Assembly (NCBI GenBank): GCA_947455195.1
Contig: CANGMI010000005.1
Span: forward strand, 378,609 to 442,608
Direction of reading: 5' to 3'
DNA: 64,000 bases
Source: Pseudomonadota bacterium
GTDB lineage: Bacteria > Pseudomonadota > Gammaproteobacteria > Burkholderiales > SG8-39
Shown: one piece after another, positions 10,747 through 20,387 of the stretch
Position numbering within the stretch: position 1 is the first letter of the stretch
Layout of the letters: each line of letters begins with the position of its first letter
The notes under the pieces: model-generated
The model's input: only the letters and a program-made list of their open reading frames with translations
What the model was told of the DNA's origin: nothing
Database searches by the model: none
Position numbers and translations under genes: made by a program

Positions 10747-12006
10747 TCACCACGCCCAGAAGGGTCCCGCGCCATGGCGCGCAGTGACCCTGCCATCGAT
10801 GCCGAAGGCAACGGTGCGACCAAAGAAGAAGGGCAGCCCCCAGTCGAATGATCGGGTGTGTCCGGGGAAGGCCAGTTGTGCCGCCACCGATACCGCGATC
10901 ACGTTCGAGTAGGGGTTGGTGTCCCACGGTACCGCCTCGATGGTGAAATTGACCGTTCCCGACGCGTGGTTCACGGTTGAGGTATTGACCGCACTGAGCG
11001 TGATCGGCGCCGGGGGGCAGTAGAAGAGGGTCGAGATCGGGCAGCGCGTGAGGCTCGCATCGGTGAAATAGAGCACGTTCGATCCGCTGTCGATGAAACT
11101 CGCCGTGAGGGTATCGCCGCGGTAGGTCGTGCTGAAGTTTCCCGAGGCATCGGCAGCGTAGACGGTCTCGGTCGTCAACTGATTGTTCGGTTGGGTGTCG
11201 ATGCCGGTGATCAGCGACCCGCCCAGGGAACTCACGCCGCCGGATGGCACTGCGGGCAGCACCACGAGGGCGCCGTTGTTGTTTGCGCCCAGCGCGGCGA
11301 TCGGGTTTGCGACCTGGCTCGCCAGTGGCATCGTGCTTGCCGTGCACGTGACTGCCGAGCATGCGTAATAGGTGGCGGATATGGCCTGAGTGACGCAGGC
11401 CGCACCGCAATCCTCGTTCAACACCCCAATGCCCAGCACGCCGTTGGCCCCGAAGGCGCGAACCGAGCCCAGATTGGCGCCCAGACCGGCGCAGTCGGTC
11501 GGCACCGTCGCAAAGCGGGGGTCGGTATCGCCACCGATCTGGATCGGCAGCGACAACGCCGTGTCGCCGCCCAGTTTCACGTCGGCGAGTCGGACGCCAC
11601 CCCACAGGTAGCCACTGAAGAATTGGCCGCATTCACCCGCCGGGTTCCCGCCGGGCGCAGTCGACAGCGGGAGCCCCAGCGCCGGATCGAGCAGGCGCGC
11701 TTCGATGATGCGAAGCCCGTAGGAGCCCGTGTCGAGGAGAACGTGGTCAATGGTCTGGCAGATCGAGGTGCCGGGGCGACACAGGGTGACACTGACGTAG
11801 GGCACGTTGAAGATGCCAGCCGCCCCCGGGGGGCCATGGTCGAGCGTGATGGGAATCACGTTCTGACCTGCTGCCGTGAACTGGGCGCCGGGCGGGGCGA
11901 GTTTCGTGCTCGAGGAGCCGCCGCCACAGCCTGCCAGGGCAAGTCCCAGCACCACTGCGAGCAGCTCTCGAAGCATGAGGCGCGTGCGGGCGTCAGTCCA
12001 GGTCAT
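10747..12006 (-). CDS. DUF3443 family lipoprotein
   Basis: About 419 residues if the ATG at 12006 is used; an ATG at 11976 is a possible alternative. The N-terminus MLRELLAVVLGLALAGCGGG is a lipoprotein signal. The rest is the DUF3443 domain: NVPYVSVTLC, a DHVLLDTGSYGLRI block reminiscent of an aspartic-protease DTG loop, CGQFFSGYLWGGVRLADV and a second block SFIDSGSNVLYFTD (DSGS). The two D(T/S)G blocks suggest a pepsin-like bilobal fold, but activity is unproven. It overlaps the end of the DUF2844 gene by 14 bases. DUF2844-DUF3443 is a recurrent Burkholderiales pair of unknown function. Confidence 0.85.
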   Translation of the reverse strand: MTWTDARTRLMLRELLAVVLGLALAGCGGGSSSTKLAPPGAQFTAAGQNVIPITLDHGPPGAAGIFNVPYVSVTLCRPGTSICQTIDHVLLDTGSYGLRIIEARLLDPALGLPLSTAPGGNPAGECGQFFSGYLWGGVRLADVKLGGDTALSLPIQIGGDTDPRFATVPTDCAGLGANLGSVRAFGANGVLGIGVLNEDCGAACVTQAISATYYACSAVTCTASTMPLASQVANPIAALGANNNGALVVLPAVPSGGVSSLGGSLITGIDTQPNNQLTTETVYAADASGNFSTTYRGDTLTASFIDSGSNVLYFTDASLTRCPISTLFYCPPAPITLSAVNTSTVNHASGTVNFTIEAVPWDTNPYSNVIAVSVAAQLAFPGHTRSFDWGLPFFFGRTVAFGIDGRVTARHGAGPFWAW

Positions 12007-12499
12007 GCACATCGAATCCGGGTGGCAGTGCGGTGGGCAACCACGCTCGGCCGGCAAAGGCGCGCATGCGTCCACCCGAGCGGATGACGACCTCGGGTTG
12101 ATTCACCGTGATGCCTGATTGCCCGGCTCGTGATCTCGTGCCCGATTCGGCTGCGAGACTGTCGAAGTGGGCGCCCAGCAAGACCTTGAGGTCGGGCAGG
12201 AAGGGACCGCTCCAGGCAAGGGCAAACACCACCGGTTCGGTGCTTGATGCGCTGTCAGCCTTTGCACGGGTGCTGACTGCAACATACTCGGTGATGCGGG
12301 TGCCGCTGCCCAGCAGGGTCGTGCGAATGGCGTAGTTGCCACGCTGATCGACCGAGCGCGAGACCGCCACCATGCTCCCGCTGGCAAACGGCTCGGCCCG
12401 CCCACCCAGCTCGGCCCGCGCCATGAGCGGTATTGCGGCGAGAGCCAGGCCGAGGCAGGGCAGTCGTGCGAGCATGAACGCGCGCGCGATGGTTGCCAT
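11993..12499 (-). CDS. DUF2844 family exported protein
   Basis: 168 residues from the ATG at 12499, giving a signal peptide (MLARLPCLGLALAAIPLMARA). The mature part begins ELGGRAEPFASGSM and continues with VDQRGNYAIRTTLLGSGTRITEYV, PFLPDLKVLLGAHF and ITVNQPEVVIRSGGRMRAFAGRAW, the pattern of DUF2844. It is directly upstream of, and overlapping, the DUF3443 lipoprotein, so the two are one transcription unit and probably act together in the periplasm. Confidence 0.85.
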   Translation of the reverse strand: MATIARAFMLARLPCLGLALAAIPLMARAELGGRAEPFASGSMVAVSRSVDQRGNYAIRTTLLGSGTRITEYVAVSTRAKADSASSTEPVVFALAWSGPFLPDLKVLLGAHFDSLAAESGTRSRAGQSGITVNQPEVVIRSGGRMRAFAGRAWLPTALPPGFDVHDLD

Positions 12500-12559
12500 G
12501 AGTGCCCGGGTACAAGGGGCTGCCCATCCGGGTGGCACGCGCGGGTTCATGGGCAGGGT

Positions 12560-13348
12560 TCAGAGGCGAAATGAGGGGTCGAGTCGGTCGAGCATGCGCA
12601 GCAACGCTGGCCATTCAAGCGAGCCCATCGGGCTCCTGCCTTCGGTGTATTCGAGAACCGGTTCGTTGGTAAATCCCATTCGGGCCGTGCTGCGAGCCAC
12701 TTCGACCGGCGGTGTGGTCAGTGCCTGACCGCTCGCGAGCGCGTCGACCTGAGACTGCATCGCCTTTTCGAGGTGCCACATCATGCTGAACGCTTCTGCC
12801 ACAGTGTGGCCGCAGACCAGTGTGCCGTGGTTGCGCAGGATCATGATGGCCTTCTCGCCGAGGTCGGCCACAAGACGAGCCCGCTCGTCGGTATCGAGAG
12901 CAAGTCCCTCGCTCGCGTGATAGGCGACCCGATCGTGAAAGAGCATGGCGTGTTGCGTGATTGGCAGCAGACCGCATTGCATGGTCGATATCGCCATGCC
13001 GGCACGGGTGTGCGAATGAATGACGCACCCCACATCGGGCCGGGCGGCATGAATGGCGCTGTGAATCACGAAGCCCGCCTTGTGGATCGGGTGTGGCGAG
13101 GGTGCGACGATGTTTCCTTCGAGATCCACTTTCACCAGGCTTGATGCCGTGATCTCGTCGAAGAGGAATCCGAATGGATTGAGGAGGAAGTGGTCTTCGG
13201 GGCCGGGCACGCGCACCGAGATATGCGTGTAGATGAGATCGGTCCAGCCATAATGTGCGGCCAGCCGATAACAAGCTGCCAGATCGGTACGTGCCTGCCA
13301 CTCCGCTGCGCTCACGCGCGAGCGCACGCCTGCCTCGGGGGAATTCAA
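12560..13348 (-). CDS. Class II aldolase/adducin family protein
   Basis: 262 residues from a TTG at 13348, preferred because GGAG lies nine bases upstream; an ATG at 13411 would add 21 residues. The zinc-dependent class II aldolase fold is visible: a YGWTDLIYTHISVRVPG entry, VIHSHTRAGMAIS with the His-x-His metal ligands, and ILRNHGTLVCGHTVAEAF with the third histidine. Relatives include L-fuculose-phosphate aldolase and decarboxylases. This subgroup of about 260 residues is usually annotated only to family level. It stands alone between DUF2844 and a methyltransferase. Confidence 0.88.
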   Translation of the reverse strand: MNSPEAGVRSRVSAAEWQARTDLAACYRLAAHYGWTDLIYTHISVRVPGPEDHFLLNPFGFLFDEITASSLVKVDLEGNIVAPSPHPIHKAGFVIHSAIHAARPDVGCVIHSHTRAGMAISTMQCGLLPITQHAMLFHDRVAYHASEGLALDTDERARLVADLGEKAIMILRNHGTLVCGHTVAEAFSMMWHLEKAMQSQVDALASGQALTTPPVEVARSTARMGFTNEPVLEYTEGRSPMGSLEWPALLRMLDRLDPSFRL

Positions 13349-13498
13349 GGTGAAAGTCTCCAGTCTCGATGTCGTGCAAGGGATGCGAGGACGCGGCGGC
13401 TTGCCGGCCATCGATTTGGCGCGACAAGCACCCGCTCGCACGATATTACCGGGTTGCTTCGGATCTGCCTGAGCCGAAGGACGGCCCTGGCCATCGGT

Positions 13499-14167
13499 TC
13501 AGGCAGCAGATCCCAGGGCGGCACCGGTTCCCTGGCGCATGCCTTCATCGCGCGCCGGTGCGGAAAACCGCGGGAGGTGACGCAGCGCCATGTCGAGCAT
13601 CTGCGCGTCGCTGCGATCGGAGCAGGAGGCGATCGCCCAGAGGTCGAGGCTCGGGAGCCCCCGACGCAGGGAGCGTACCTGGGAAAACCCGCAGGTGATC
13701 AGCGTTGCATTGAGGACACGCTGGGTGAAGCCGCAATGATGGGCCATGAAGGTCTTGCCAGCACGCAGCGAGGGCCGATGACCATAGAGGATGTCGAGGG
13801 GTGTCACAGGCCCGGCCGGCGATTCGTAGGCGGTTTCGGTGAGCCGGTCGTCGGCAATCAGGCTCGCCACGGCCTGGAGGTCGGGGCAGCCGACGACGAG
13901 GAATCCGTCATCCCTCAGCACCCGACGAAATTCACCCAACGCGATCGGAACCTGATGCGCATAGAGGTGCTCGATGTTGTGGCTCGAGAGCACGGCATCG
14001 ACCGAGCCGCTCGCGATCATCGACATGTCGAGCGTGTCGCCCACGATGTCGGGTTCGACCCCGGGGTCGATATCGAAGCGGATCTCCTGCCACAGGGCAG
14101 GATCGAATCCGCCTGTGGGCGCCTGATTGCCGCGTTGGCCCGCGCCTACGTGAAGGAGTGATGGCAT
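13499..14167 (-). CDS. Class I SAM-dependent methyltransferase-like protein
   Basis: 222 residues from the ATG at 14167 (an ATG at 14197 is an alternative). The start SLLHVGAGQRGN is a glycine-rich motif I, followed by the acidic residue pair in FDIDPGVEPDIVGD and SGSVDAVLSSHNIEHLYAHQ, which resembles the methyltransferase_11 block with a histidine-containing loop. LGEFRRVLRDDGFLVVGCPDL is the strand before the C-terminal part. Such short HNIEHLY-containing methyltransferases often act in glycan or cell-surface pathways, but no such genes are nearby. Confidence 0.75.
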   Translation of the reverse strand: MPSLLHVGAGQRGNQAPTGGFDPALWQEIRFDIDPGVEPDIVGDTLDMSMIASGSVDAVLSSHNIEHLYAHQVPIALGEFRRVLRDDGFLVVGCPDLQAVASLIADDRLTETAYESPAGPVTPLDILYGHRPSLRAGKTFMAHHCGFTQRVLNATLITCGFSQVRSLRRGLPSLDLWAIASCSDRSDAQMLDMALRHLPRFSAPARDEGMRQGTGAALGSAA

Positions 14168-14287
14168 GAGGGTGACTCTGATCGGACGAACTGCCATCCT
14201 GGGGCGAACCCCTTGCGTCTGTCATGCCCGGTGCGGATCGCTCGCCGCACTATGTCACGAAAGCCCGACGATGGCGCTGTGCCCGGA

Positions 14288-14579
14288 TCAGGCCGAGCGC
14301 TCCCGTGCCCGGTAGAGGGCGTCGAGCGTGATCTTTCGGAGTTCGAGCTTGCTCCGTGCGATGTGGGCTCGCAGCAGCCGCTCGGCTTCGCCCGCGCGTC
14401 GCCGACGCAGCGCATGCAGGATCTGCGCATGTTCTTCGGATGTGGCATCGACCCGCGCACGCATCGTGAAGTCGAGTCGCCGGATGATGCGAATCCTTGA
14501 TCAGTTCCAACTCGACGATGATGCGTTTCATGGCTGCATGGGTCTGGTCGGCCAGCGACGTGACTGCCACGAGTTCCAT
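14288..14579 (-). pseudogene. GntR-family regulator FCD-domain remnant, frameshifted
   Basis: No intact ORF covers this stretch. On the minus strand the segment [20 protein letters not shown] runs to ELELIKD; a +1 shift then continues as RIIRRLDFTMRARVDATSEE, HAQILHALRRRRAGEAERLL and RAHIARSKLELRKIT, up to a TGA at 14290-14288. The EEHAQILHAL...RAGEAERLLRAHI block is the C-terminal FCD signature of GntR regulators. The wing-helix N-terminus is missing. The ATG overlaps the stop of the allophanate hydrolase gene (TGATG). It is either decay of the operon's old regulator or an assembly error; a single extra T would explain the shift but not the missing N-terminus. Confidence 0.7.
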
Positions 14580-16417
14580 CACGGCGGAGTCGCTCTCTGC
14601 GCGTCGAGCCAGGCGCGCCAGCCACCCCAGTGCGAGATGTCCTCGGCCCCTGCGACGCCGCTCGCTTCGCACACGAAGCCATGGACCCAACTGCCATCAG
14701 CCAGTTCGATCGAGCCCAGTCCGAGGGGGGCAACGATACCGGCAAGAAACGATCCGACCTCGGTCAGCGGCATCTCGTAGACTTCCACGTCGATGGCATG
14801 ACCGCCTGCGTTGACGCGCACCAGCCCGGGCTTGGGGGGGATGGTGCGAGGCAGTGCATGCAATCGGTAATGCGCGGCTGTTTTCGTTTGCGAAAGCAGG
14901 CGGCAACCGCGCTCGACCAGTTGAGCGTGCAGAGGCAGACCTGACAGATGTGCGCCGACGACTGCAAGGGCAAGCGTGGGCGCGCTACGCAGCGCGATCG
15001 CTGACGGTACCGGCGCGGCGTTGCGCGGGCCCAGATGAAGGCCCAGCGGCAGATCCAGGTTCTTTTCCCACGCGAGACCCGTGTGCGCCAGCGCCGCGTC
15101 TCGGCCACTGCCGGCGATGAGCGTGATGCCGAAGGGTATGCCGCTGGCCGACAGGCTCGCTGGCAGCGCAAGGGCCGACAGCCCGAGCAGATTGACGAAG
15201 TTCGTATAGCGGCCGAGCGCGCTGTTGCGTTCGATCGGATCCTTCGACACCGCGGCAAGGGTCGGGCAGGTGGGCGCCGTCGGTACCATCAGCAGGTCGA
15301 TCGAATTCCACAGCGGCTTGATCTGCACTTCCAGTTCGGCGAGGCGGTAGCGCGCTCTGAACGCGGCCGTCGCATCGTGGCGACGCGCCTGTTCGATCAC
15401 GGCCCGCACGACCGGATCGATGACATCGGGGCTGCGTTCGAGGAGTGATTCGATCACCGCGTAACGTTCGGCGACCCACGGCCCCGCGTAGAGCAGTTGC
15501 GCGACCTCCTCGAGGTTGTGCATGTCGATCGGTACGATGGTCCAGCCCATGGATCGGCCGCGCTCGACTGCCACGGCGAACGCCGAGTCAAAGCCCAGTG
15601 CCGGATCGCAATCGGGGTTCGCCGGAATGCCTACCCGCAGTGACTGGCCGGTGCGCTCGAGCCAGGCGGTGCCGGGCTCGGGGTGTGCAAACGCCGCTTC
15701 GCTCGCCGGACGTTGCCAGCATCCGGCAACCCGGGCCGCGTCGCTGACCGTGAGAGCGAGCACCGACACCACGTCGAGGGTGCGACAGGCAGGCAGTACG
15801 CCTTCCATGGGCACAAGCCCGGGACTTGGCTTGAGTCCCACGAGGTTGTTGAACCCGGCGGGAATACGGCCGGACCCCGCCGTGTCGGTGCCGAGGGCAA
15901 AGGGCACCAGACCGCGCGCCACCACCGAGGCCGACCCGGAGCTCGAGCCCCCACTGACATGGTCTGGCTTGAATGTGTTGGGCACTGCCCCGTAGGGTGA
16001 CCGGGTACCGACAAGGCCCGTCGCGAACTGATCCAGGTTGGTCTTGCCGACCGGTATGGCACCGGCTTCGACCAGTTGTCGTACGACCGTCGCATGGCGG
16101 TTCGGGGTAAAGGCATAGGCCGGACAGGCTGCCGTGGTCGGCAGCCCCGCTACGTCGATGTTGTCCTTCACGGCAAACGGTACGCCGTAGAGCGGCAGCG
16201 CTGCCGGATCGATCCCGTCGAGCCGGGCAAGGATGGGCTCGAGCGACTCGGGCGTGGCGCGGGTGATCCAGGCCGGATCATCGGCGGGCCAGGCGGCCAT
16301 CAGTCGAGCCATCAGTTCGCGCGGACGCATGCCACCCGTGCGGTAGGCCGACAGCCAGTCGTCGATCGTGATGGGTCGTGGTGTCGCGTCAACGGGCATG
16401 GTGAGTGGCCGGGTCAT
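14579..16417 (-). CDS. atzF: Allophanate hydrolase (amidase domain plus C-terminal domain)
   Basis: 612 residues, the usual AtzF length. The start ATG at 16417 overlaps the upstream stop as ATGA; the track start at 16699 lies inside that gene. The amidase-signature triad is visible: Lys in [15 protein letters not shown], cis-Ser in [14 protein letters not shown] and nucleophile Ser in [13 protein letters not shown]. The C-terminal domain ends with [20 protein letters not shown] and [10 protein letters not shown], characteristic of allophanate hydrolases rather than generic amidases. The reaction is allophanate to two ammonia and CO2 (first amide by the amidase domain). It is the last enzyme of the biuret operon and completes nitrogen release. 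Confidence 0.92.
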   Translation of the reverse strand: MTRPLTMPVDATPRPITIDDWLSAYRTGGMRPRELMARLMAAWPADDPAWITRATPESLEPILARLDGIDPAALPLYGVPFAVKDNIDVAGLPTTAACPAYAFTPNRHATVVRQLVEAGAIPVGKTNLDQFATGLVGTRSPYGAVPNTFKPDHVSGGSSSGSASVVARGLVPFALGTDTAGSGRIPAGFNNLVGLKPSPGLVPMEGVLPACRTLDVVSVLALTVSDAARVAGCWQRPASEAAFAHPEPGTAWLERTGQSLRVGIPANPDCDPALGFDSAFAVAVERGRSMGWTIVPIDMHNLEEVAQLLYAGPWVAERYAVIESLLERSPDVIDPVVRAVIEQARRHDATAAFRARYRLAELEVQIKPLWNSIDLLMVPTAPTCPTLAAVSKDPIERNSALGRYTNFVNLLGLSALALPASLSASGIPFGITLIAGSGRDAALAHTGLAWEKNLDLPLGLHLGPRNAAPVPSAIALRSAPTLALAVVGAHLSGLPLHAQLVERGCRLLSQTKTAAHYRLHALPRTIPPKPGLVRVNAGGHAIDVEVYEMPLTEVGSFLAGIVAPLGLGSIELADGSWVHGFVCEASGVAGAEDISHWGGWRAWLDAQRATPP

Positions 16418-17181
16418 GATGCAATCGCCACACCGGTGGCAGCGCCGGGCATTGCGGTCGGGTTGATCGACGGTATGGTGGGGGCCGACAGGCCATCGGT
16501 GGTGGTCTGCGCGTCGGGGGCCTCGAGGCTGCCGATGAGCCGCTCGCTCGTGGTCGACCACCCGATGATGGCCCCTTGTGCGGTCATCATGGAGAGGGTT
16601 GCCGCCTTGTACGCGGCGAAGTAGCTCTCGGTGGCGTCCTCCACGATGAGGCACTCGTATCCGCGATCGTTGGCCTCGCGCATCGAGGTCTGTACGCACA
16701 CCTCGGTGGTGACACCGGTAAAGATGAGGTGCGTCATGGCCCTTGCCTGCAGTCGTTCATGCAGGCCGGTGGCATGGAATGCACCCTTTCCAGGCTTGTC
16801 GATCACCCACTCTCCCGCCGCCGGTGCCAGCGCTTCGATGATGTCGGCGCCGGGCTCGCCCGCGACCAGCAGTCGTCCCATGGGCCCTGCGTCGCCGATG
16901 CGAAGTGATGGCTTGCCGCGCAGCCGCTTGGCGGGCGGACAGTCGGTGAGGTCGGGGCGGTGGCATTCGCGGGTATGGATCACGAGGCCCCCGACATGGC
17001 GCCATGCGGCCAGCAGCTGTTGCAGCGTCGGAATGATGGCCTGAAGGCGCGTCACGTCATTGCCCAGCGACGCGCCAAATCCGCCCGCCTCGATGAAGTC
17101 GCGCTGCATGTCGATGACGATCAGCGCGGTGTGCGCGAGGTCGAAGGTGTATTCGAAAGGGGTTGCAGCCAGAGTCTTCAT
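16414..17181 (-). CDS. trtA: Isochorismatase-fold cysteine hydrolase, probable triuret hydrolase
   Basis: 255 residues. The Asp-Lys-Cys triad of the isochorismatase-like hydrolases is present: [22 protein letters not shown] and [20 protein letters not shown]. It shares the [14 protein letters not shown] segment and general layout with the biuret hydrolase five kilobases away in the same operon, but is a clear paralogue rather than a duplicate and has a Pro/Thr-rich C-terminal tail of about 30 residues. Triuret hydrolases (TrtA) are known BiuH relatives found with biuret genes, so I infer triuret to carboxybiuret/biuret. It overlaps both neighbours by four bases (ATGA). A second biuret hydrolase cannot be excluded. 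Confidence 0.6.
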   Translation of the reverse strand: MKTLAATPFEYTFDLAHTALIVIDMQRDFIEAGGFGASLGNDVTRLQAIIPTLQQLLAAWRHVGGLVIHTRECHRPDLTDCPPAKRLRGKPSLRIGDAGPMGRLLVAGEPGADIIEALAPAAGEWVIDKPGKGAFHATGLHERLQARAMTHLIFTGVTTEVCVQTSMREANDRGYECLIVEDATESYFAAYKAATLSMMTAQGAIIGWSTTSERLIGSLEAPDAQTTTDGLSAPTIPSINPTAMPGAATGVAIAS

Positions 17182-18749
17182 GCGGCGATCTCGGTTTCGG
17201 ACAGCTGAACGGGCGGCGGATAGTCGTGCGGGATCCCGCCCATGGCAGCGCCGAGCGCCTGCCGGTCAGCGCCGGCAGCCGGGCAGGTCAGCACGACGCG
17301 TCCGGCACTGATGACCGCGATCCGGTCGGCAAGAAGCATCAACTCGTCGAGATCCTCGCTGATGAGCAGGACGGCGCAGCCTGCATTGCGGGCCTCGAGC
17401 AGTCGTCGATGGATGTCACGGGTGGCCGCGAAATCAAGGCCGAAGGTCGGGTTGCTCACCAGCAGCAGGTCGGCGCGGCCTGAGAGTTCGCGTGCCAGCA
17501 CCACACGCTGGATGTTGCCACCGGACAACTGGCGGATGGCCTCATCCGGACCCCGGGTGCGGACGCCAAAGGCAGCGATGGCGGTCGCTGCGAGGGATCG
17601 CAGCGCGCCCGGCTTGCGCCAGCCCAGATGCGCGAACGCTGGCTCATCGAAGGTGCGCAGCGAAAGATTGTCGGCGAGGCTCATCTCGGGTACGCATGCG
17701 TTGAGGAGCGGCTCTTCGGGCAGGCTTCTGACGGCAAGTTCGCGGTTCTGGGTTCGCGTGCCGCGAAACGGGGTGCCCGCAACGTGGATGCTCCCTTCGA
17801 GAATCCGGCGCTGGCCCGTCAGGGCTTGCATGAGTTCGCGCTGGCCGTTGCCGGATACGCCGGCCACACCGACGATTTCGCCGGCCGCGACGTCAAGGGA
17901 AAAGCCCTGCAGGGCCGGCGTGCCCCGGTCGCCGTGCGCATGCAGGTCATGAATGACAAGCCGCGCTGGCGCGGCGGGTGTCGCTTGACGCTCGATCGGC
18001 AGGGTGGCACTCACCGCTTCGCCCACCATCTGCTGGGCGAGGCTGGCCTGAGTGACGGTGGAAACCGGCGCACTCGCGACATGAAGCCCCCGGCGGAGGA
18101 CACTCACTTCGTCGGCATACGCCAGCACTTCGCGGAACTTGTGCGTGATGAGAATGATGCTGCATTCGCCGGCATGCGCTCGTGAGCGAAGCGCGCCCAG
18201 CACTTCGTCTGCCTCCTGCGGCGTGAGCACCGAGGTCGGCTCGTCGAGGATCAGCAGTCTTGGGCGCAGGCGCATCTGCTTGAGGATCTCGAGTTTCTGC
18301 TTCTGCCCGGCCGAGAGGTCGACCGGTCGAGCGTCGAGGTCGAGCTGGAAGGGGGTGCTCTGCATGAAGGCAGCCAGTTCAGCGCGCACGCGTGGCCAGC
18401 GGACGATGCCGGGCAATTCGCCCGTGGCGAGCAGCAGGTTCTCGGCCACCGTCATGCCGGGTACGACCGTGAAGTGCTGGTAGACCATGCCGATACCCAG
18501 GCGGCGCGCATCGGTGGGCGAGGCGAGGGTCTGTTCGCGCTGATCCAGAATCAGCGCGCCGGCATCGGCCGCGTGGTAACCCGACAGGCATTTCACGAGC
18601 GTGCTCTTGCCCGCGCCGTTCTCGCCCAGAAGAGCGTGCACGGTACCCGGCTGGACCTTGATCGAAACCCCATCGAGCGCCACGAAGTCGCCAAACCGCT
18701 TGGTCAGACCAATGGTCTCAAGGCGCATTGCGTTGGCGGGCAGGCTCAT
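17178..18749 (-). CDS. ABC transporter ATP-binding protein, double-domain nucleoside/BMP type
   Basis: 523 residues from the ATG at 18749; the track extension to 18908 is inside biuH. Two nucleotide-binding domains lie in tandem. The first has Walker [12 protein letters not shown], signature [15 protein letters not shown] and Walker [12 protein letters not shown]. The second has a degenerate Walker A ([13 protein letters not shown]) but a signature [15 protein letters not shown] and [10 protein letters not shown] instead of a standard Walker B, as in RbsA/YufO-type proteins. It powers the two permeases downstream of the BMP-family receptor in the same operon; the likely cargo is biuret/triuret or related ureides. 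It is separated from the biuH stop by one base. Confidence 0.92.
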   Translation of the reverse strand: MSLPANAMRLETIGLTKRFGDFVALDGVSIKVQPGTVHALLGENGAGKSTLVKCLSGYHAADAGALILDQREQTLASPTDARRLGIGMVYQHFTVVPGMTVAENLLLATGELPGIVRWPRVRAELAAFMQSTPFQLDLDARPVDLSAGQKQKLEILKQMRLRPRLLILDEPTSVLTPQEADEVLGALRSRAHAGECSIILITHKFREVLAYADEVSVLRRGLHVASAPVSTVTQASLAQQMVGEAVSATLPIERQATPAAPARLVIHDLHAHGDRGTPALQGFSLDVAAGEIVGVAGVSGNGQRELMQALTGQRRILEGSIHVAGTPFRGTRTQNRELAVRSLPEEPLLNACVPEMSLADNLSLRTFDEPAFAHLGWRKPGALRSLAATAIAAFGVRTRGPDEAIRQLSGGNIQRVVLARELSGRADLLLVSNPTFGLDFAATRDIHRRLLEARNAGCAVLLISEDLDELMLLADRIAVISAGRVVLTCPAAGADRQALGAAMGGIPHDYPPPVQLSETEIAA

Positions 18750-18750
18750 G

Positions 18751-19437
18751 CTAGAGCGCCTCGAGACCTGCGATGGCTGCCGCCGAGTCGGCGACCGCGC
18801 CGAATACGCCCCCTTGCATCGTGACCATCTTGAGCGCGGCCAGATGGTTGCCGAGGTCGGTGGCACCGGTGCAGTCGGAGAGCACCAGGCACTCGAAGCC
18901 GCGGTCATTGGCTTCTCGCATCGTGGTGTGCACGCAGACGTCGGTCGTGATACCGGTGAGGATCAGATTGGTGATGCCGCGCGTGCGCAACATCAGTTCG
19001 AGATCGGTGGCGCAGAACGAGCCCTTGCCCGGTTTGTCGATGATCGGCTCGCCCGCGACGGGCGCCAGTTCCGGAATGATCTCCCAGCCGGGCTCGCCTC
19101 GGACGAGGATGCGACCGCAGGGCCCGGGGTCGCCGATGCCGGCTCCGATGCGTTGCGAACGCCAGCGCTTGTTGGCGGGCAGATCGCTCAGGTCAGGGCG
19201 ATGACCTTCGCGGGTATGGATGACCGGCAGCCCGATACGTCGCGCCAGCGCGAGCAGACGACTGATCGGTTCGATCGGCGCGCGCGTGAGCGACAGGTCG
19301 TAGCCCATCGAGTCCACATAGCCACCGATGCCACAGAAATCGGTCTGCATGTCGATCACGACCAGTGCCGTATTCGCAACCGACAGAGAGCCATCCCACG
19401 GCCAGGGGTAGGGATTGGCTTCGATGTGATGGGTCAT
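18751..19437 (-). CDS. biuH: Biuret hydrolase (biuret amidohydrolase)
   Basis: 228 residues from the ATG at 19437. The sequence closely follows the biuret hydrolase pattern I know from Rhizobium: [20 protein letters not shown], then [40 protein letters not shown] and [18 protein letters not shown]. Catalytic residues are Asp in VVIDMQTDF, Lys in [16 protein letters not shown] and Cys in [20 protein letters not shown]. The reaction is biuret + H2O to allophanate + NH3 in the cytoplasm. The product feeds AtzF, encoded two genes on. The operon also carries a dedicated ABC importer and lies behind a sigma-54-type promoter, as expected for nitrogen scavenging. Confidence 0.9.
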   Translation of the reverse strand: MTHHIEANPYPWPWDGSLSVANTALVVIDMQTDFCGIGGYVDSMGYDLSLTRAPIEPISRLLALARRIGLPVIHTREGHRPDLSDLPANKRWRSQRIGAGIGDPGPCGRILVRGEPGWEIIPELAPVAGEPIIDKPGKGSFCATDLELMLRTRGITNLILTGITTDVCVHTTMREANDRGFECLVLSDCTGATDLGNHLAALKMVTMQGGVFGAVADSAAAIAGLEAL

Positions 19438-19469
19438 GGCGGATGTCTCTGTGTCGTGGGTTTGGCGAT

Positions 19470-20387
19470 TCAGCGCTGCACGCTCAGTTCCGAGGGGGCG
19501 CCTTGCAGCCGCCGGTAGGGCGTGCAGGCAAGCACGAGGATGAGCAGGGTGAGCGCGTAGGGAACCGCATTGAACAGGTAGTAGGCGCCGTTGATGCCGA
19601 CGGATTGCAGCGCCGGACCAAGCGCACCGGCACCCCCGAAGAGGAGAGATGCCCAAAGGCAGGCCAGGGGCCGCCAGCGGGCGAAGATCACCAGTGCGAT
19701 GGCGATGAGGCCCTGGCCACTGGAGAGCAGTTCGTTCCAGCTGCCAGGGTAGAAGAGCGACAGCGATGCGCCGCCAAGGCCGGCGATCGCCCCGCCTGCC
19801 ATGGTGGCGAGGGTACGAACCCGATTCACCGAGAGTCCTTGCGCGCGTGCTGCGTCGGCCGAGTCACCGACCATTCGAACGATCAGGCCCCAGCGGGTGT
19901 TGGCGAGCAACCAGGCCAGTGCGAGTGCAATGAGTACGCCCAGCGGAAAGAGCGGGTTGATGCTCAGCGCCGCCTGCAGTTGTGCTGAACTCGACGTGCT
20001 GCCGAGCATGATGGGCGCTAGCGTCGGTGCCTGAGGCTGAATGAGCGGTTTCCCGAGATAGAACGCAAGCCCGGTGCCGAGCATCATCACCGCAATGCCC
20101 ATGGCGATGTCGTTCACACGGCGCAAGCCGCAGAGCACACCGTGCACGCCCGCCAGCAGGGCGCCGGCGAGCATCGCCGCCATGACACCGATCCAGGGCG
20201 ATCCGCTCAGGTAGGCGCCACCAAAGGCTGCCATCGAGGAGAGCACCAGTACGCCCTCGAGTCCCAGGTTGATGCGACCCGATTGCTCTGTGAGGCATTC
20301 GCCCAGACTCACGAAGAGAAATGGCGTGCCGACCCGGATCGCTCCGCCCAGTACTGCCCACAGAACCGGTAACACGATGTCGTTCAT
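19470..20387 (-). CDS. ABC transporter permease, BMP/nucleoside type (second permease)
   Basis: 305 residues from the ATG at 20387, which overlaps the first permease's stop as ATGA. There are about nine hydrophobic segments. Family blocks are [21 protein letters not shown] near the N-terminus (typical of the YufQ/NupC-type second permease), then [40 protein letters not shown] and a C-terminal [13 protein letters not shown]. It pairs with the upstream permease and the double ATPase. Confidence 0.9.
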   Translation of the reverse strand: MNDIVLPVLWAVLGGAIRVGTPFLFVSLGECLTEQSGRINLGLEGVLVLSSMAAFGGAYLSGSPWIGVMAAMLAGALLAGVHGVLCGLRRVNDIAMGIAVMMLGTGLAFYLGKPLIQPQAPTLAPIMLGSTSSSAQLQAALSINPLFPLGVLIALALAWLLANTRWGLIVRMVGDSADAARAQGLSVNRVRTLATMAGGAIAGLGGASLSLFYPGSWNELLSSGQGLIAIALVIFARWRPLACLWASLLFGGAGALGPALQSVGINGAYYLFNAVPYALTLLILVLACTPYRRLQGAPSELSVQR

